Positions 8,437 to 17,121 of a stretch of DNA of 64,000 nt are shown piece by piece (the first letter of the stretch is position 1; each line of letters begins with the position of its first letter). The notes under the pieces are model-generated. The model searched no databases and had not been told where the DNA came from. It saw nothing but the letters and a program-made list of their open reading frames with translations. Position numbers and translations under genes: made by a program. Source of the DNA: a virus; the IMG/VR virus record IMGVR_UViG_3300050166_000039, positions 18,059 through 82,058 of that record, one strand, 5' to 3'.

Positions 8437-8465
8437 CCCGAGATTTTTTAGTCTCGGGTTTTTTG
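8437..8465 (+). terminator. Intrinsic terminator after lipoprotein gene
   Basis: CCCGAGA/TCTCGGG stem with loop TTTTTTAG and TTTTTTG tail. Confidence 0.86.
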
Positions 8466-8476
8466 CTTATATTTAC
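8444..8476 (+). promoter_or_regulatory. Promoter overlapping terminator (upstream of RNA ligase)
   Basis: T-run to end of TATATTTAC is 33 nt; ATG of the RNA ligase 20 nt downstream. Confidence 0.74.
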
Positions 8477-8495
8477 ATATCAGAATTATAGATAG

Positions 8496-9707
8496 ATGGA
8501 ATTAAACAAAGAAATCTTAGACAAGTACGTAGCCGAGGGTTGGTTAAGCCGACAAGTGCACCCAACCCTGCCTCTCAGCATCTACAATTACACACAAGAG
8601 ACCCAATATGAAAAGTATTGGGATTCAATTACTCTTGCTTGTAGAGGCGTGGTGGTCGACCATGAAACCGGAGAAGTGCTTGTTAGACCGTTTCCTAAGT
8701 TCTTTAACTGGGAAGAGGTAGCAGACCGAGTACCAGTGACAGGAGATTATGTCTACGTACAAGAGAAGATGGATGGCTCCTTAGGAATTCTTTTCTATTA
8801 TGATAGGCGCTTAACTCTCGAAGAGAGGTACAATATCTGGTTCAATAACAACGTTGTCTCAGGCATGGAGCGAAACTTTGACCCGACTAAGTTACCTGAC
8901 TTCAACGACCCTTATTACGAGCCAACACCTGTTACAAGAGGTGAGTGGGTAATGGCAACTCGTGGTAGTTTTACCTCAGAGCAAGCTGTAAAGGGTTTAG
9001 CCATCGCCAAGAGACTATTTAATCTTGACGCCTTTAAGAAGTCAGTGACCTATCTATGTGAAATAATCTACCCCGAGAACAGGATAGTAGTTGATTACAG
9101 TGAGGAGAAACTAGTGTTCTTAGGAGCTTCAATTCCGAGGACAGAGTTAAACTGGACCGTAGCCACAACCATTTTTATTGAATCTGAAATTAAGCCCGAG
9201 TATATTGTAAAGACAGAGCAATACTTTCTGTTTGGTGAGGGCATGTACAACGCCTTGAAAGAGAAGAACCTGGAGAACAAGGAGGGTTATGTGTTACGCT
9301 TTCATCCCAGCAATTTCAGGATGAAGATTAAGTTTGAAGACTATATAAAACTTCACAGAGTGTTGACACAGTGCTCATCCTATGATATCTGGGAAAACTT
9401 AAAACAGTTTGATAAACTACCCAACGAGCTATTAGATAACATCCCCGATGAATTCTATAAGTGGGTAGAAGGGTTAGAAATCTCAATTCGTCTTAACTTT
9501 AATAAGATTAAGATAGAGCATGAAGAGATGGTAAAGAAGGCCAGGGAAGAGTTCACTGAGAAGAGAGACTTTGCCCTATGGGTCAACTCACTGAACAAGG
9601 CCGGAATAAATCACAGTCTCTTATTTGCAATCTGGGACGGAAAGGATGCGGCTCCCTATATCTGGCCGATGGTGAAACCAAGATATGAGAAACCATTTCA
9701 GAAATAA
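8496..9707 (+). CDS. RNA ligase, T4 Rnl1-like
   Basis: 403 residues. Nucleotidyltransferase motif I EKMDGS with the AMP-accepting Lys91, preceded by LACRGVVVD as in T4 RnlA. Motif III/IIIa region YLCEIIYPENRIVVDY, motif IV EGYVLR, motif V MKIKFEDY. Family members seal 5'-phosphate and 3'-OH RNA ends with ATP; T4 RnlA repairs tRNA cut in the anticodon loop by host nucleases. It is the first gene behind its own promoter. A second ligase of another class follows at 10657. Confidence 0.9.
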   Translation: MELNKEILDKYVAEGWLSRQVHPTLPLSIYNYTQETQYEKYWDSITLACRGVVVDHETGEVLVRPFPKFFNWEEVADRVPVTGDYVYVQEKMDGSLGILFYYDRRLTLEERYNIWFNNNVVSGMERNFDPTKLPDFNDPYYEPTPVTRGEWVMATRGSFTSEQAVKGLAIAKRLFNLDAFKKSVTYLCEIIYPENRIVVDYSEEKLVFLGASIPRTELNWTVATTIFIESEIKPEYIVKTEQYFLFGEGMYNALKEKNLENKEGYVLRFHPSNFRMKIKFEDYIKLHRVLTQCSSYDIWENLKQFDKLPNELLDNIPDEFYKWVEGLEISIRLNFNKIKIEHEEMVKKAREEFTEKRDFALWVNSLNKAGINHSLLFAIWDGKDAAPYIWPMVKPRYEKPFQK

Positions 9708-9736
9708 GCATATAATAAAGAAAAATAGAGGTTACT

Positions 9737-10282
9737 ATGGCAACATTACAGCAAATGCAGACAGCAATCAATAAACTGGTAGAAGGAGAAGACTTACCGG
9801 GCTTAGATTTCGATACTGTCGTTGAGAAGATAGTGGGTGAAAAGTATAAGAAGACCTTGGAGGAGATAAAGGACCCCGTAGAGAGAAAGCAGCAATTCAA
9901 TAATATGATTGACTACTATAAGACTGAGGCTCGAACTGAGATTGAGAATAAAATCAATGACGTAAAGATGTGCTATAAGACAGCAAAGGCCCAGATTAAG
10001 AGTATTCAGGCCTCTATTAAAACAGCGACGGCCTCGAACGCAATCCCGGCAGTGATCGTGGCTGGTGCTGGAGCTGCGGCCCCAAATCCATTATATGCTA
10101 TCACTGAAAACTCGAATAAGGTGAATCAACTACTCGGAGCCCTGGAAGCAATCGGTAAGATGCTATACGACCTGTTAAAGTCTGCGTTGGACATTATGTT
10201 TCCAGTGCCTGACGCGGTTATAGACCTAATTAATCTGATTGCAGACATCAAGAACACCATTAAAGCTATTCCGACAGTATAA
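9737..10282 (+). CDS. Hypothetical helical protein
   Basis: 181 residues, starting 29 bases after the ligase. Largely alpha-helical with a coiled-coil-like Lys/Glu part (about 45-100), an Ala/Gly-rich stretch AVIVAGAGAAAPNP near 110, and a hydrophobic end. Resembles small virion or baseplate-associated proteins, but there is no firm match. Confidence 0.72.
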   Translation: MATLQQMQTAINKLVEGEDLPGLDFDTVVEKIVGEKYKKTLEEIKDPVERKQQFNNMIDYYKTEARTEIENKINDVKMCYKTAKAQIKSIQASIKTATASNAIPAVIVAGAGAAAPNPLYAITENSNKVNQLLGALEAIGKMLYDLLKSALDIMFPVPDAVIDLINLIADIKNTIKAIPTV

Positions 10283-10599
10283 TGAAGAAAGAAGCACAAA
10301 TAGTCTCCTACAACATGGGTTATATTAGCCCGCTTGGCAGTTCAGGCATCTTAACATGGTATCCTGAGGTATTAGAGATGTCACTAGCCGACTTTTGTAA
10401 ATTGCTAAGAGATAAAGAGAGCATTGAAACTATATGGGAGCGGGCGATTGACAGTCACATTACGCCATCATCAGCGTGCATCATGTTTAGATACGATGAA
10501 GGTGCATTTTATTGGGAATGGACCGTTAAGATGATTAATGTTAGAGAATATAGAGAGTATTGGGAACTTAAACGCAATAAAAAGTGGAAAGAAAGTTAG
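10282..10599 (+). CDS. Hypothetical protein
   Basis: 105 residues, TAATG overlap with the preceding gene. Trp/Tyr/Arg-rich C-terminus (FYWEWTVKM). Not recognised. Confidence 0.75.
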   Translation: MKKEAQIVSYNMGYISPLGSSGILTWYPEVLEMSLADFCKLLRDKESIETIWERAIDSHITPSSACIMFRYDEGAFYWEWTVKMINVREYREYWELKRNKKWKES

Positions 10600-10605
10600 C
10601 AAATA

Positions 10606-10638
10606 TTTTTTTATCTCAGAAATTATAGTTATATTTAC
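10606..10638 (+). promoter_or_regulatory. Stand-alone promoter upstream of second RNA ligase
   Basis: T-run then TATATTTAC at 10630-10638; total 33 nt. No hairpin here. ATG 19 nt downstream. Confidence 0.78.
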
Positions 10639-10656
10639 CTAACAAACAATAATAAC

Positions 10657-11742
10657 ATGAAAAGAAAATTAGCAAGCATTCAAAAAGTAGCCAGTATTAG
10701 ACCGATTGAAGGTGCTGATGCCATCGAGGTGGCTCGTATCAATAACTGGGATGTTGTAGTGAAAAAGGGAGAGTACAAACCTGGCTATCTATGCGTTTAC
10801 TGTGAGATTGACTCCTTCTTACCAATTAAAGAGGAGTTCGAGTTCTTGCGTAAGAGTTCTTATAAGAAGATGGTAGACCGTGAAGGTTTCTGTTTAAGAA
10901 CAATTAAGTTAAGAGGTCAAATAAGTCAGGGTCTTTTATTGCCGCTGTCAGTTTTAGAAGGAGAAGATGAGATGAAGATTGGCACTTGCACCCAGGAAAA
11001 TGGGATATTGCAGTTAGGACCCTATGATGACGCTCTAGTCATTGAAGAAGGTGTAGATGTGACAGACTTATTAGGTATTGTTAAGTATGAAGCACCAATT
11101 CCGGCCGAGTTAAGCGGATTGGTTAAAGGCTCATTTCCTTCCTTCTTGAGAAAAACCGACGAGGAGCGGGTTCAAAACCTGAGCAAGGAGTACGATGAAT
11201 GGGTAAGAGAGGGTTTGGATTTCTATGTGACCGAGAAATTAGATGGTAGCTCAATTACTTTCTACTTAAAGGATGGAGAGTTTGGTGTCTGCTCTAGAAA
11301 CTTAGACCTATTAGAGACCAAAGAGAACACACTATGGAGAGTGGCCAGAGAAATGAAGATTGAGGAGAAGTTACGGGCCAATGATAACCACAACATGGCT
11401 CTACAAGGAGAGTTGATTGGTGAAGGCATTCAAGGCAACCCTTATAAAATCAAAGGACAGACTGTTAAATTCTTTAACGCTTTCGATATTGATAGACAAG
11501 AGTATTATGGCTTACCGATGTTCCTGGCTCTTTTCCGTCACCAGTTCCAATTAGATACGGTGCCAATCTTGACTAATTTAACAATGAAGTTGCCGGCCAC
11601 CATCGATGAGTGCTTAGCCTTCGCAGACTCTAAATCAGTGCTGAATCCCGGTTTTGACAGAAAAGGAGTTGTATTTAGAACAATGAATCGCAAGATTAGC
11701 TTTAAGGCTATCTCAAATAAATTTTTAATGAACGAAAAATAA
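10657..11742 (+). CDS. RNA ligase, DRB0094 (Deinococcus Rnl) type
   Basis: 361 residues. N-terminal OB-like domain (about 1-110; IQKVASIRPIEGAD, CVYCEIDSFLP) as in Deinococcus radiodurans Rnl, then the catalytic core with motif I EKLDGSS (Lys194), SRNLDL, LQGELIGEGIQGN (motif IIIa region), KGVVFR (motif IV) and ISFKAISNKFL (motif V). This class is known for sealing breaks where the 3'-OH strand is RNA. Its own promoter and immediate vicinity to the Rnl1-like gene point to a dedicated RNA repair or joining role. Confidence 0.9.
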   Translation: MKRKLASIQKVASIRPIEGADAIEVARINNWDVVVKKGEYKPGYLCVYCEIDSFLPIKEEFEFLRKSSYKKMVDREGFCLRTIKLRGQISQGLLLPLSVLEGEDEMKIGTCTQENGILQLGPYDDALVIEEGVDVTDLLGIVKYEAPIPAELSGLVKGSFPSFLRKTDEERVQNLSKEYDEWVREGLDFYVTEKLDGSSITFYLKDGEFGVCSRNLDLLETKENTLWRVAREMKIEEKLRANDNHNMALQGELIGEGIQGNPYKIKGQTVKFFNAFDIDRQEYYGLPMFLALFRHQFQLDTVPILTNLTMKLPATIDECLAFADSKSVLNPGFDRKGVVFRTMNRKISFKAISNKFLMNEK

Positions 11743-12011
11743 TGAATCTACTATCCCGATTTAAGAGCTCAGAGAATCCTCGCTACAAAATAGTTGAGTA
11801 TAAGAAAATAAATCATTTTGGTGAAATCACTGACCGCATATACCTTATCTTAGAGAGAAAATGGCGCCTTATCTATGTCTATTTTGAAATAAGAGATAAT
11901 TATAGTTACAGAATGAGATTTGACACCTTAAAGCTGGCAGAGGAATACTTAGCAAAAAAATTGACACCTGAACCAAACGTAGTTGAAACTGTCGTTAAAG
12001 AAATTTTATAG
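11742..12011 (+). CDS. Hypothetical protein
   Basis: 89 residues, TAATG overlap with the RNA ligase. Basic, beta-rich start (YKIVEYKKINHFG) that looks like a small DUF-type phage protein. Not recognised. Confidence 0.75.
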   Translation: MNLLSRFKSSENPRYKIVEYKKINHFGEITDRIYLILERKWRLIYVYFEIRDNYSYRMRFDTLKLAEEYLAKKLTPEPNVVETVVKEIL

Positions 12012-12014
12012 AAG

Positions 12015-12737
12015 ATGAAACTAGGAGAATTTATCAAGAGCTTTAGTCACAATAATATGATTAGGTTACACTATGATATGGAAAGTGGAACCAAATGCGT
12101 ATTAGGAGATTGGAATAATGTATCAATGGACCATGAGATTCTAAAAGGTAAAGGTAAAAATAGACATTACATCAATAATGAGGTCTTGAGATTGGTCGGC
12201 ATCAATTTCCAAGCAGCCCACACAAGTTACCCTGAAGCACTTAATATTGTTATTGAATATTTAGAGAATCAACCAATCGTCGATGAAGTAGTTGATGGAA
12301 TTGATGTGATGTTTAATGAGATTGAAATTTCGACAAACAAACAATTAGAACGGTTAAAGGCTCATCTTGACAGTCCAGAGGGCAAGGCTTCAATGAGCGC
12401 ATGGGTTAAGAAGTATGCGAACGGCATAGAAGTTAAAGATAGATGGGTTGAGAAGATTAAACTGTATTATGGACAAAACATAGATGTACTAACTGAAAAG
12501 TTAATGGATAAGTATTATTCAGATGAATACAGAGACAGAGAATACTTCAAATGTAAATGTGAACCGAGAGAAACTTTATTGTGGCTATTATTGGATTACG
12601 CTGAATCATACGGTACATCATGTGAAGACGAAAAATATTTTAATGATTTCACAGCTGATGCTTATCAGATAGGGTCTTATGTTATTCAATTAATGATAGG
12701 TCAAGGCTCATGTGTTAGAATTGATAAAGTAGAATAA
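12015..12737 (+). CDS. Hypothetical protein
   Basis: 240 residues, 3 bases after the previous stop. N-terminal part (to about 90) opens with LGEFIKSFSHNNMIRL, a phrase common in small phage regulatory-type proteins; the rest is helical, with a Cys-containing KCKCEPRETLLWLLLDYA stretch. No catalytic motif seen. Confidence 0.78.
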   Translation: MKLGEFIKSFSHNNMIRLHYDMESGTKCVLGDWNNVSMDHEILKGKGKNRHYINNEVLRLVGINFQAAHTSYPEALNIVIEYLENQPIVDEVVDGIDVMFNEIEISTNKQLERLKAHLDSPEGKASMSAWVKKYANGIEVKDRWVEKIKLYYGQNIDVLTEKLMDKYYSDEYRDREYFKCKCEPRETLLWLLLDYAESYGTSCEDEKYFNDFTADAYQIGSYVIQLMIGQGSCVRIDKVE

Positions 12738-12862
12738 AATTATTATTAAAATAATACAATTTAACTCTAACCACTACTACTAATTTTAATACGCATAAAT
12801 ATTAACCTGTAAACAACTTATTGTATTTTTTGTATTTTATTAAACAAATTGGTATTTTTTTA

Positions 12863-12880
12863 ATATAACTATAGTTATAT
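12863..12880. promoter_or_regulatory. 18-bp perfect palindrome in promoter region
   Basis: ATATAACTATAGTTATAT reads the same on both strands. It lies after a T-run (12854-12861) in the 170-nt AT-rich gap before the signal-peptide gene at 12908, where a weak form of the promoter (TATAGTTATATAAC) can be seen. Could be an operator or simply a promoter variant. Confidence 0.4.
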
Positions 12881-12907
12881 AACATATATCATTAAACTTT
12901 ATCAAAG

Positions 12908-13255
12908 ATGAAAAATTACAGTAAGTTTTTAGCAGTTAAAATTATTATCCTAGCGCTCTTTTCATTCAGCGCCTCAGCACATACCGTTAAGGCAGAAGCT
13001 ACATCTACACAAGCAACCGAGACATTGGACTCTTGTATTAAGAAAAAATCTACAAGCGCGAAAGTTGCAGATTCTATCAAGTTTCAACAAGCTATCTCAA
13101 GCGTACCGACCTTATTTGAATTGGCTACAATGTTAGATGTGAATATTGGCGGAGACACAAAACCAGATCAGAGCCCTGAAGTTCTAGAAGCTCAACACAC
13201 ATCAGTAATGAGTCTACGAGAAATGATTACTCTTTATGGCGTTAAAGTGTTGTAA
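12908..13255 (+). CDS. Secreted protein with signal peptide
   Basis: 115 residues. Signal peptide to about residue 24 (IIILALFSFSASA, cleavage after ASA). The mature part is Ser/Thr-rich with a Cys and helical segments. Probably periplasmic. Function unknown. Confidence 0.75.
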   Translation: MKNYSKFLAVKIIILALFSFSASAHTVKAEATSTQATETLDSCIKKKSTSAKVADSIKFQQAISSVPTLFELATMLDVNIGGDTKPDQSPEVLEAQHTSVMSLREMITLYGVKVL

Positions 13256-13261
13256 ACCAGC

Positions 13262-13276
13262 GATATATAAGTTATA
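13262..13276 (+). promoter_or_regulatory. Candidate second-class (late-like) promoter
   Basis: GATATATAAGTTATA about 17 nt before the ATG at 13293. The same core recurs at 29674, 30873 and 51316 ahead of other genes. Confidence 0.35.
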
Positions 13277-13292
13277 AAAATAACTTAAGATC

Positions 13293-13961
13293 ATGAAGCT
13301 TCACCGTAAAATTGGCATCATCAAAACAATCATAATTGTCATCCTGATTGCGATGATTGAAATTGTATTCCTGATGAAAAATGAGACATCTACTAAACAT
13401 CCCGCTATTTCATCAGTTGATTCTATTAGAATAGCACAATCTGCGGTTAAAGGTATTAAGCCACAAATCGTAAAGATTCAAATGATTAAATGGTTAAAGC
13501 CTAAGTCTATCACTAAGGACTCTCTAATTCCAGTTTACACTAAGGTTGATTCTTCATTACTATTAGAAAAATATTACGCGACTAAAGTTTCATACGGTGT
13601 CATTCAAGTTGACCCAGGCTATACTAACGTAATTACGGTCGATAGCATCTCCAGAAACAGAATTTTCAGTAGACGTTCATTCGTACACACTATTAAACCT
13701 AGAAACAATAGAATCAATGTTTTAATAGTTGAAGAGGCCACTAAGGCCCCTATCGTAGAACCAACACCAAAAACCAGAGAGTGGTATGCTGGGTTAGGCA
13801 CCTCAGTTAACGGCTCGGGTTTCAATTCTCTGTATGGTAGTGCCCTGCTTAAAAATAAGAGAAATGAAATCTTTCAGTTAAACCTGGGTATTTCAAATAT
13901 GTCACCACTTGGAGATTATAGACCTTTTATTGGAGCCTCAGCCCACTTTAAGATAAAATAA
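13293..13961 (+). CDS. Membrane-anchored envelope protein
   Basis: 222 residues. One hydrophobic helix at about 9-28 (IIIVILIAMIEIVFLM) is followed by a linker and a C-terminal region (about 165-222, WYAGLGTSVNG..., FIGASAHFKIK) with the alternating pattern of outer-membrane beta strands. Likely acts in the host envelope. No enzyme motif. Confidence 0.72.
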   Translation: MKLHRKIGIIKTIIIVILIAMIEIVFLMKNETSTKHPAISSVDSIRIAQSAVKGIKPQIVKIQMIKWLKPKSITKDSLIPVYTKVDSSLLLEKYYATKVSYGVIQVDPGYTNVITVDSISRNRIFSRRSFVHTIKPRNNRINVLIVEEATKAPIVEPTPKTREWYAGLGTSVNGSGFNSLYGSALLKNKRNEIFQLNLGISNMSPLGDYRPFIGASAHFKIK

Positions 13962-13972
13962 TCTGCCAAAAA

Positions 13973-14005
13973 TTTTTTATTGTCACTAGAATTGCTTATA
14001 TTTAC
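13973..14005 (+). promoter_or_regulatory. Stand-alone promoter
   Basis: T-run 13973-13978 and TATATTTAC at 13997-14005, 33 nt; ATG 21 nt downstream. Confidence 0.76.
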
Positions 14006-14025
14006 CTAACTTAAATATAATAAAG

Positions 14026-14274
14026 ATGCCATTTCCTTCAAATTACCCATTGATTAAACCCAGCGCCTTAAAAAAGACTCTCGAGAAATTAGGCCGTGTA
14101 AATGACGCGCAGAACAAGCAGTATAAGCGCTTAAACAGCTTAGGCAAACTAGATGATATTCACTCTGTTCGTGAAGCAAAGGAGAGCATTAATCTAATCC
14201 TAGAACTAGAGGTCAAGAAAGAGGTGTTACTGGACATGGCAACGATATTGGCTTTAGACACTGATAATGATTAA
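14026..14274 (+). CDS. Hypothetical protein
   Basis: 82 residues, helical and highly charged (KKTLEKLGRVNDAQNKQYKR). First gene of a short operon that ends in tRNA genes. Not recognised. Confidence 0.75.
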   Translation: MPFPSNYPLIKPSALKKTLEKLGRVNDAQNKQYKRLNSLGKLDDIHSVREAKESINLILELEVKKEVLLDMATILALDTDND

Positions 14275-14303
14275 AATCTGCACAAGAGCAAGATAAATAG
14301 TTA

Positions 14304-14600
14304 ATGAATCTAGAAAAGCAGATTGAGGCCTATAACAAAACAGCCTTAAAGTATACCGAAGAGAACCTAAGTTTCACTATTCCAGGGGTTCATTTTTCAC
14401 CCGAGGAGGTGCTGCACATCTCAAGTATAGTAACTTCTATCTTAATGACAAGAGATGGCGTGGGTTACCCAGGAGGTGAGGTGGTGAAGGCTATCTTAGA
14501 GGATGACTTACAGAATCCAGCTCTAGAAGATGACACCCTGAGTAAGACGGTGCTTAAATTTTTAGTTCAGGCAAAACAATGGTGTGCAGTTTCATACTAA
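14304..14600 (+). CDS. Hypothetical protein
   Basis: 98 residues, mostly helical, with a Gly-rich GVGYPGGEVVKA turn. Lies 29 bases after the preceding gene. Not recognised. Confidence 0.72.
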   Translation: MNLEKQIEAYNKTALKYTEENLSFTIPGVHFSPEEVLHISSIVTSILMTRDGVGYPGGEVVKAILEDDLQNPALEDDTLSKTVLKFLVQAKQWCAVSY

Positions 14601-14654
14601 AAGTGAAACAAAGCCCAAGTAACGAGTATAAATATAGTAACAAGAGAGTTACTG

Positions 14655-14671
14655 AGTTCTTTAAAATAATG
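14655..14671 (+). promoter_or_regulatory. boxA-like leader before tRNA-Leu
   Basis: AGTTCTTTAAAATAATG just upstream of tRNA-Leu resembles the boxA antitermination signal of rRNA leaders (TGCTCTTTAACA in E. coli). Related copies precede the large tRNA clusters. Confidence 0.5.
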
Positions 14672-14675
14672 AAAT

Positions 14676-14760
14676 GCTTCGGTGGTGGAATAGGTAGACA
14701 CGCCAGACTTAAAATCTTGTGGGACTTGCGCCCGTGCTGGTTCGATTCCAGTCCGAAGTA
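14676..14760 (+). tRNA. tRNA-Leu(UAA)
   Basis: 85 nt class II tRNA. Acceptor GCTTCGG/CCGAAGT, anticodon loop CTTAAAA, variable arm with GGG/CCC stem, T-loop TTCGATT. CCA is not encoded. Confidence 0.93.
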
Positions 14761-14762
14761 CA

Positions 14763-14870
14763 GTGTAACGACTTAGTGATAAGTGGCGGAACAGACGCTA
14801 AGCATGAAATGGAAACTTGTTGAAGCTCGATAAAGGAGTGGATAAGACACAAACCGCACAGACGTTACAT
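14763..14870 (+). ncRNA. Structured spacer RNA between two tRNAs
   Basis: Closing helix GTGTAACG/CGTTACAT of 8 bp encloses hairpins ACTTA-GTGA-TAAGT and GCG-GAACAGA-CGC and the motif GGATAAGAC. No T-arm, so it is not a normal tRNA. Could be a processing element or a separate small RNA. Confidence 0.45.
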
Positions 14871-14885
14871 CAATTTTTAAAATAT

Positions 14886-14957
14886 GGTTCCATGGTGAAA
14901 GGGATATCACGAGAAGCTTCTACCTTCTAATTTTACGTTCGAATCGTAATGGGACTA
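14886..14957 (+). tRNA. tRNA-Arg(UCU)
   Basis: 72 nt. Acceptor GGTTCCA/TGGGACT, D-stem GTGA/TCAC, anticodon loop CTTCTAC, T arm TTACG/CGTAA. Reads AGA, the dominant Arg codon of this phage. Confidence 0.92.
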
Positions 14958-14958
14958 C

Positions 14959-14989
14959 AAAGCTCTATCAGAAATGGTAGAGCTTTTTT
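14959..14989 (+). terminator. Intrinsic terminator after first tRNA group
   Basis: AAGCTCTA/TAGAGCTT hairpin followed by a run of six T. Confidence 0.85.
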
Positions 14990-15001
14990 AATTTAAACAG
15001 T

Positions 15002-15376
15002 ATGCAACTATTAGCTACAAAGATTGTTAAAAGAATGGACCTGGGCTCCAACGGAAACCTGTTTGGAGGCCAGTTACTGGCCTGGGTCGATGAGGCAGTG
15101 GCAGCATACGCTATGTTAATTCTTCAAAACCGAGAAATGGTGACCTTGAGTATTGACTCTCTTAAATTCGAGAGAGAAGTAAAAGAGGGAGCTTTACTAC
15201 AAATCAATGCTGGTATAATCAAGACTGGCAACACCTCAGCAACCTTTGCCGTAGTTGTAAATATTTACGACCCAGTGAACGCCTCCATCGAGAGAGTCTT
15301 TAAGACCAACATGACTTTTGTTAGAGTTATTAACGGCAAATCTACGCCAATTAGTAAACAATCAATAGACTCATGA
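15002..15376 (+). CDS. Acyl-CoA thioesterase (hotdog fold, YciA-like)
   Basis: 124 residues, the size of one hotdog domain. The motif NGNLFGGQLLAWVDEA (about 17-32) is the signature of the YciA/BFIT acyl-CoA thioesterases, with the catalytic Asp in WVDEA. These enzymes hydrolyse acyl-CoA to free acid and CoA as multimers. Unusual for a phage; possible roles are fatty-acid supply or membrane change before lysis (inference). Confidence 0.88.
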   Translation: MQLLATKIVKRMDLGSNGNLFGGQLLAWVDEAVAAYAMLILQNREMVTLSIDSLKFEREVKEGALLQINAGIIKTGNTSATFAVVVNIYDPVNASIERVFKTNMTFVRVINGKSTPISKQSIDS

Positions 15377-15386
15377 TATAATAAAT

Positions 15387-15578
15387 ATGAAATTAAAACT
15401 ATTAATTTGTAAAATACTCGACCACAAGTACGTCTATAATTTTGGCTGGAGACCAAATCGCTGTAAATGTAGTCGATGTGGCATGAAGTGGAAGACAGCA
15501 CCAAACCCCAATTATATTCCAGGAGAGACTAGCCCCTTATCAGAGGACATAGAAATCTGGGTAGAAGACAACTCATAG
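15387..15578 (+). CDS. Small zinc-ribbon-like protein
   Basis: 63 residues. CKILDHKYVYNF then RCKCSRCGMKW gives one Cys/His pair and one CxxC, the layout of small zinc-ribbon phage proteins. Acidic tail. Start 11 bases after the thioesterase stop. Confidence 0.75.
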   Translation: MKLKLLICKILDHKYVYNFGWRPNRCKCSRCGMKWKTAPNPNYIPGETSPLSEDIEIWVEDNS

Positions 15579-15581
15579 AAG

Positions 15582-15944
15582 ATGAAAAACTTTTTAAACT
15601 TTTTTATAACATTCGCACCGCATCGGATAATTGGTGCATGTATTGGGGTACTGGTCTTCTTCTTAGTGTATGTGTATTTCATTTCAGTAATTTCTACGAC
15701 TATACCGGATAAAGAATTTGTCTTCTATCCTCGCACTTCCACTCCAGTAAATAAGTATAGTAATAAGCAGTATGAGTCTATCTTAGATTCATTAAAGCAC
15801 GAGAATGACTCTCTTCGTAATGAACTTAGAATCTATATAGATGGTTGCGACCACAAGGAGCAGATATACGAAGAAATCATATACGAGTTGCAACACAACC
15901 GAACAAAAAAATCAAACATCATAGGCACTAAAGATTCACTCTAA
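15582..15944 (+). CDS. Membrane protein with periplasmic coiled coil
   Basis: 120 residues: one transmembrane helix at about 17-38 (IGACIGVLVFFLVYVYFI) and a coiled-coil-like tail (SILDSLKHENDSLRNELR). Architecture resembles spanin or Rz-like proteins, but there is no clear partner, so this remains a guess. Confidence 0.72.
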   Translation: MKNFLNFFITFAPHRIIGACIGVLVFFLVYVYFISVISTTIPDKEFVFYPRTSTPVNKYSNKQYESILDSLKHENDSLRNELRIYIDGCDHKEQIYEEIIYELQHNRTKKSNIIGTKDSL

Positions 15945-15945
15945 T

Positions 15946-17121
15946 ATGAATAACATTGATAAACAGTATCAGGCTTTATTAAAAGATATTCTGGAAAACG
16001 GAGTAAAGAAGGAGGACAGAACAGGAACCGGTACAGTTTCAGTTTTTGGTCGTCAAATTCGTCACAAGATGAGTGAAGGCTTTCCACTGTTAACAACCAA
16101 GAAGATGCCGTTCAAACTGGTTGCGGCCGAGCTGCTATGGTTTCTACGCGGTGACACTAACATTAAGTTCTTATTAGACTATAACTGTCATATTTGGGAT
16201 GGAGATGCGTATAAGAACTTCACTAAACAGGTAAGCGATATTATTGATGGATATAAATGTGGTGATATTATGGGCATGCAATCTCATATTGAAGCCATGT
16301 TTAGTGATTCAGACAAACTTATTCCTTTAACACAAGAAGAATTCATCAACAAAATCAAAACCGATGATAAGTTTGCAACACAATGGGGTGATTTAGGACC
16401 AATCTATGGTAAGCAATGGAGAAAATGGGAAACCGATGACATTGATGCTCCTAGATATGAACACTATAAAAAAGATATAGACCAAATTCAAAACCTAATC
16501 AATGACCTTAAAACAAATCCAGATAGTAGAAGATTAATGGTAAGCGCGTGGAACGTATCAGAGTTAGACCAAATGGTGCTTCCACCCTGTCACTACGGAT
16601 TTCAGGTTTACACGAGAAAGTTAAGTTTTGATGAAAGGTATGCAATCTACTCTAAGAGCTCTAAAACATGGGAAGAAGGAGGTGGTAATGCCTACGGTAA
16701 AATCAGCGGCTTAGACATGATGGATGAAGATAACGTTCCGACAAGAGCTGTCTCTTTAATGTGGAATCAACGAAGTGTTGATACATTCTTGGGTCTTCCT
16801 TTCAATATAGCATCCTATGGTTTACTGTTAGAGATTATAGCCAGAGAAGTCAACATGGTTCCCGAAGAGTTGATTGGTAACTTAGGTGATGTGCACTTAT
16901 ACTCGAATCATCTAGAGCAGGCTAAGATGCAAGCACTTCGCAAGCCTTATAAGTTGCCTACGTTAGAGATTACTGAACGTAATTGGTATCCTCATGAAAA
17001 GGTAAAAGAACACGTAGGAGAGAAAGATTTCAATGATAAAATCATGTCATATAGACCAGACTCTTTTAGTTTAATAGGTTATGATTCACACTCAGGAATC
17101 AAAGCTCCTTTAAGCAATTAA
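15946..17121 (+). CDS. thyA: Thymidylate synthase
   Basis: 391 residues. N-terminal EDRTGTGTVSVFG, folate/dUMP blocks PIYGKQWRKW, DSRRLMVSAWN, catalytic Cys215 in LPPCHYGFQ, SVDTFLGLPFNIASY and GDVHLYSNH are all present, so it should make dTMP from dUMP. It is about 110 residues longer than the usual 264-286 because of two insertions, one near residues 90-145 and one near 225-270. No frameshift. Supplies thymidine for phage DNA. Confidence 0.95.
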   Translation: MNNIDKQYQALLKDILENGVKKEDRTGTGTVSVFGRQIRHKMSEGFPLLTTKKMPFKLVAAELLWFLRGDTNIKFLLDYNCHIWDGDAYKNFTKQVSDIIDGYKCGDIMGMQSHIEAMFSDSDKLIPLTQEEFINKIKTDDKFATQWGDLGPIYGKQWRKWETDDIDAPRYEHYKKDIDQIQNLINDLKTNPDSRRLMVSAWNVSELDQMVLPPCHYGFQVYTRKLSFDERYAIYSKSSKTWEEGGGNAYGKISGLDMMDEDNVPTRAVSLMWNQRSVDTFLGLPFNIASYGLLLEIIAREVNMVPEELIGNLGDVHLYSNHLEQAKMQALRKPYKLPTLEITERNWYPHEKVKEHVGEKDFNDKIMSYRPDSFSLIGYDSHSGIKAPLSN

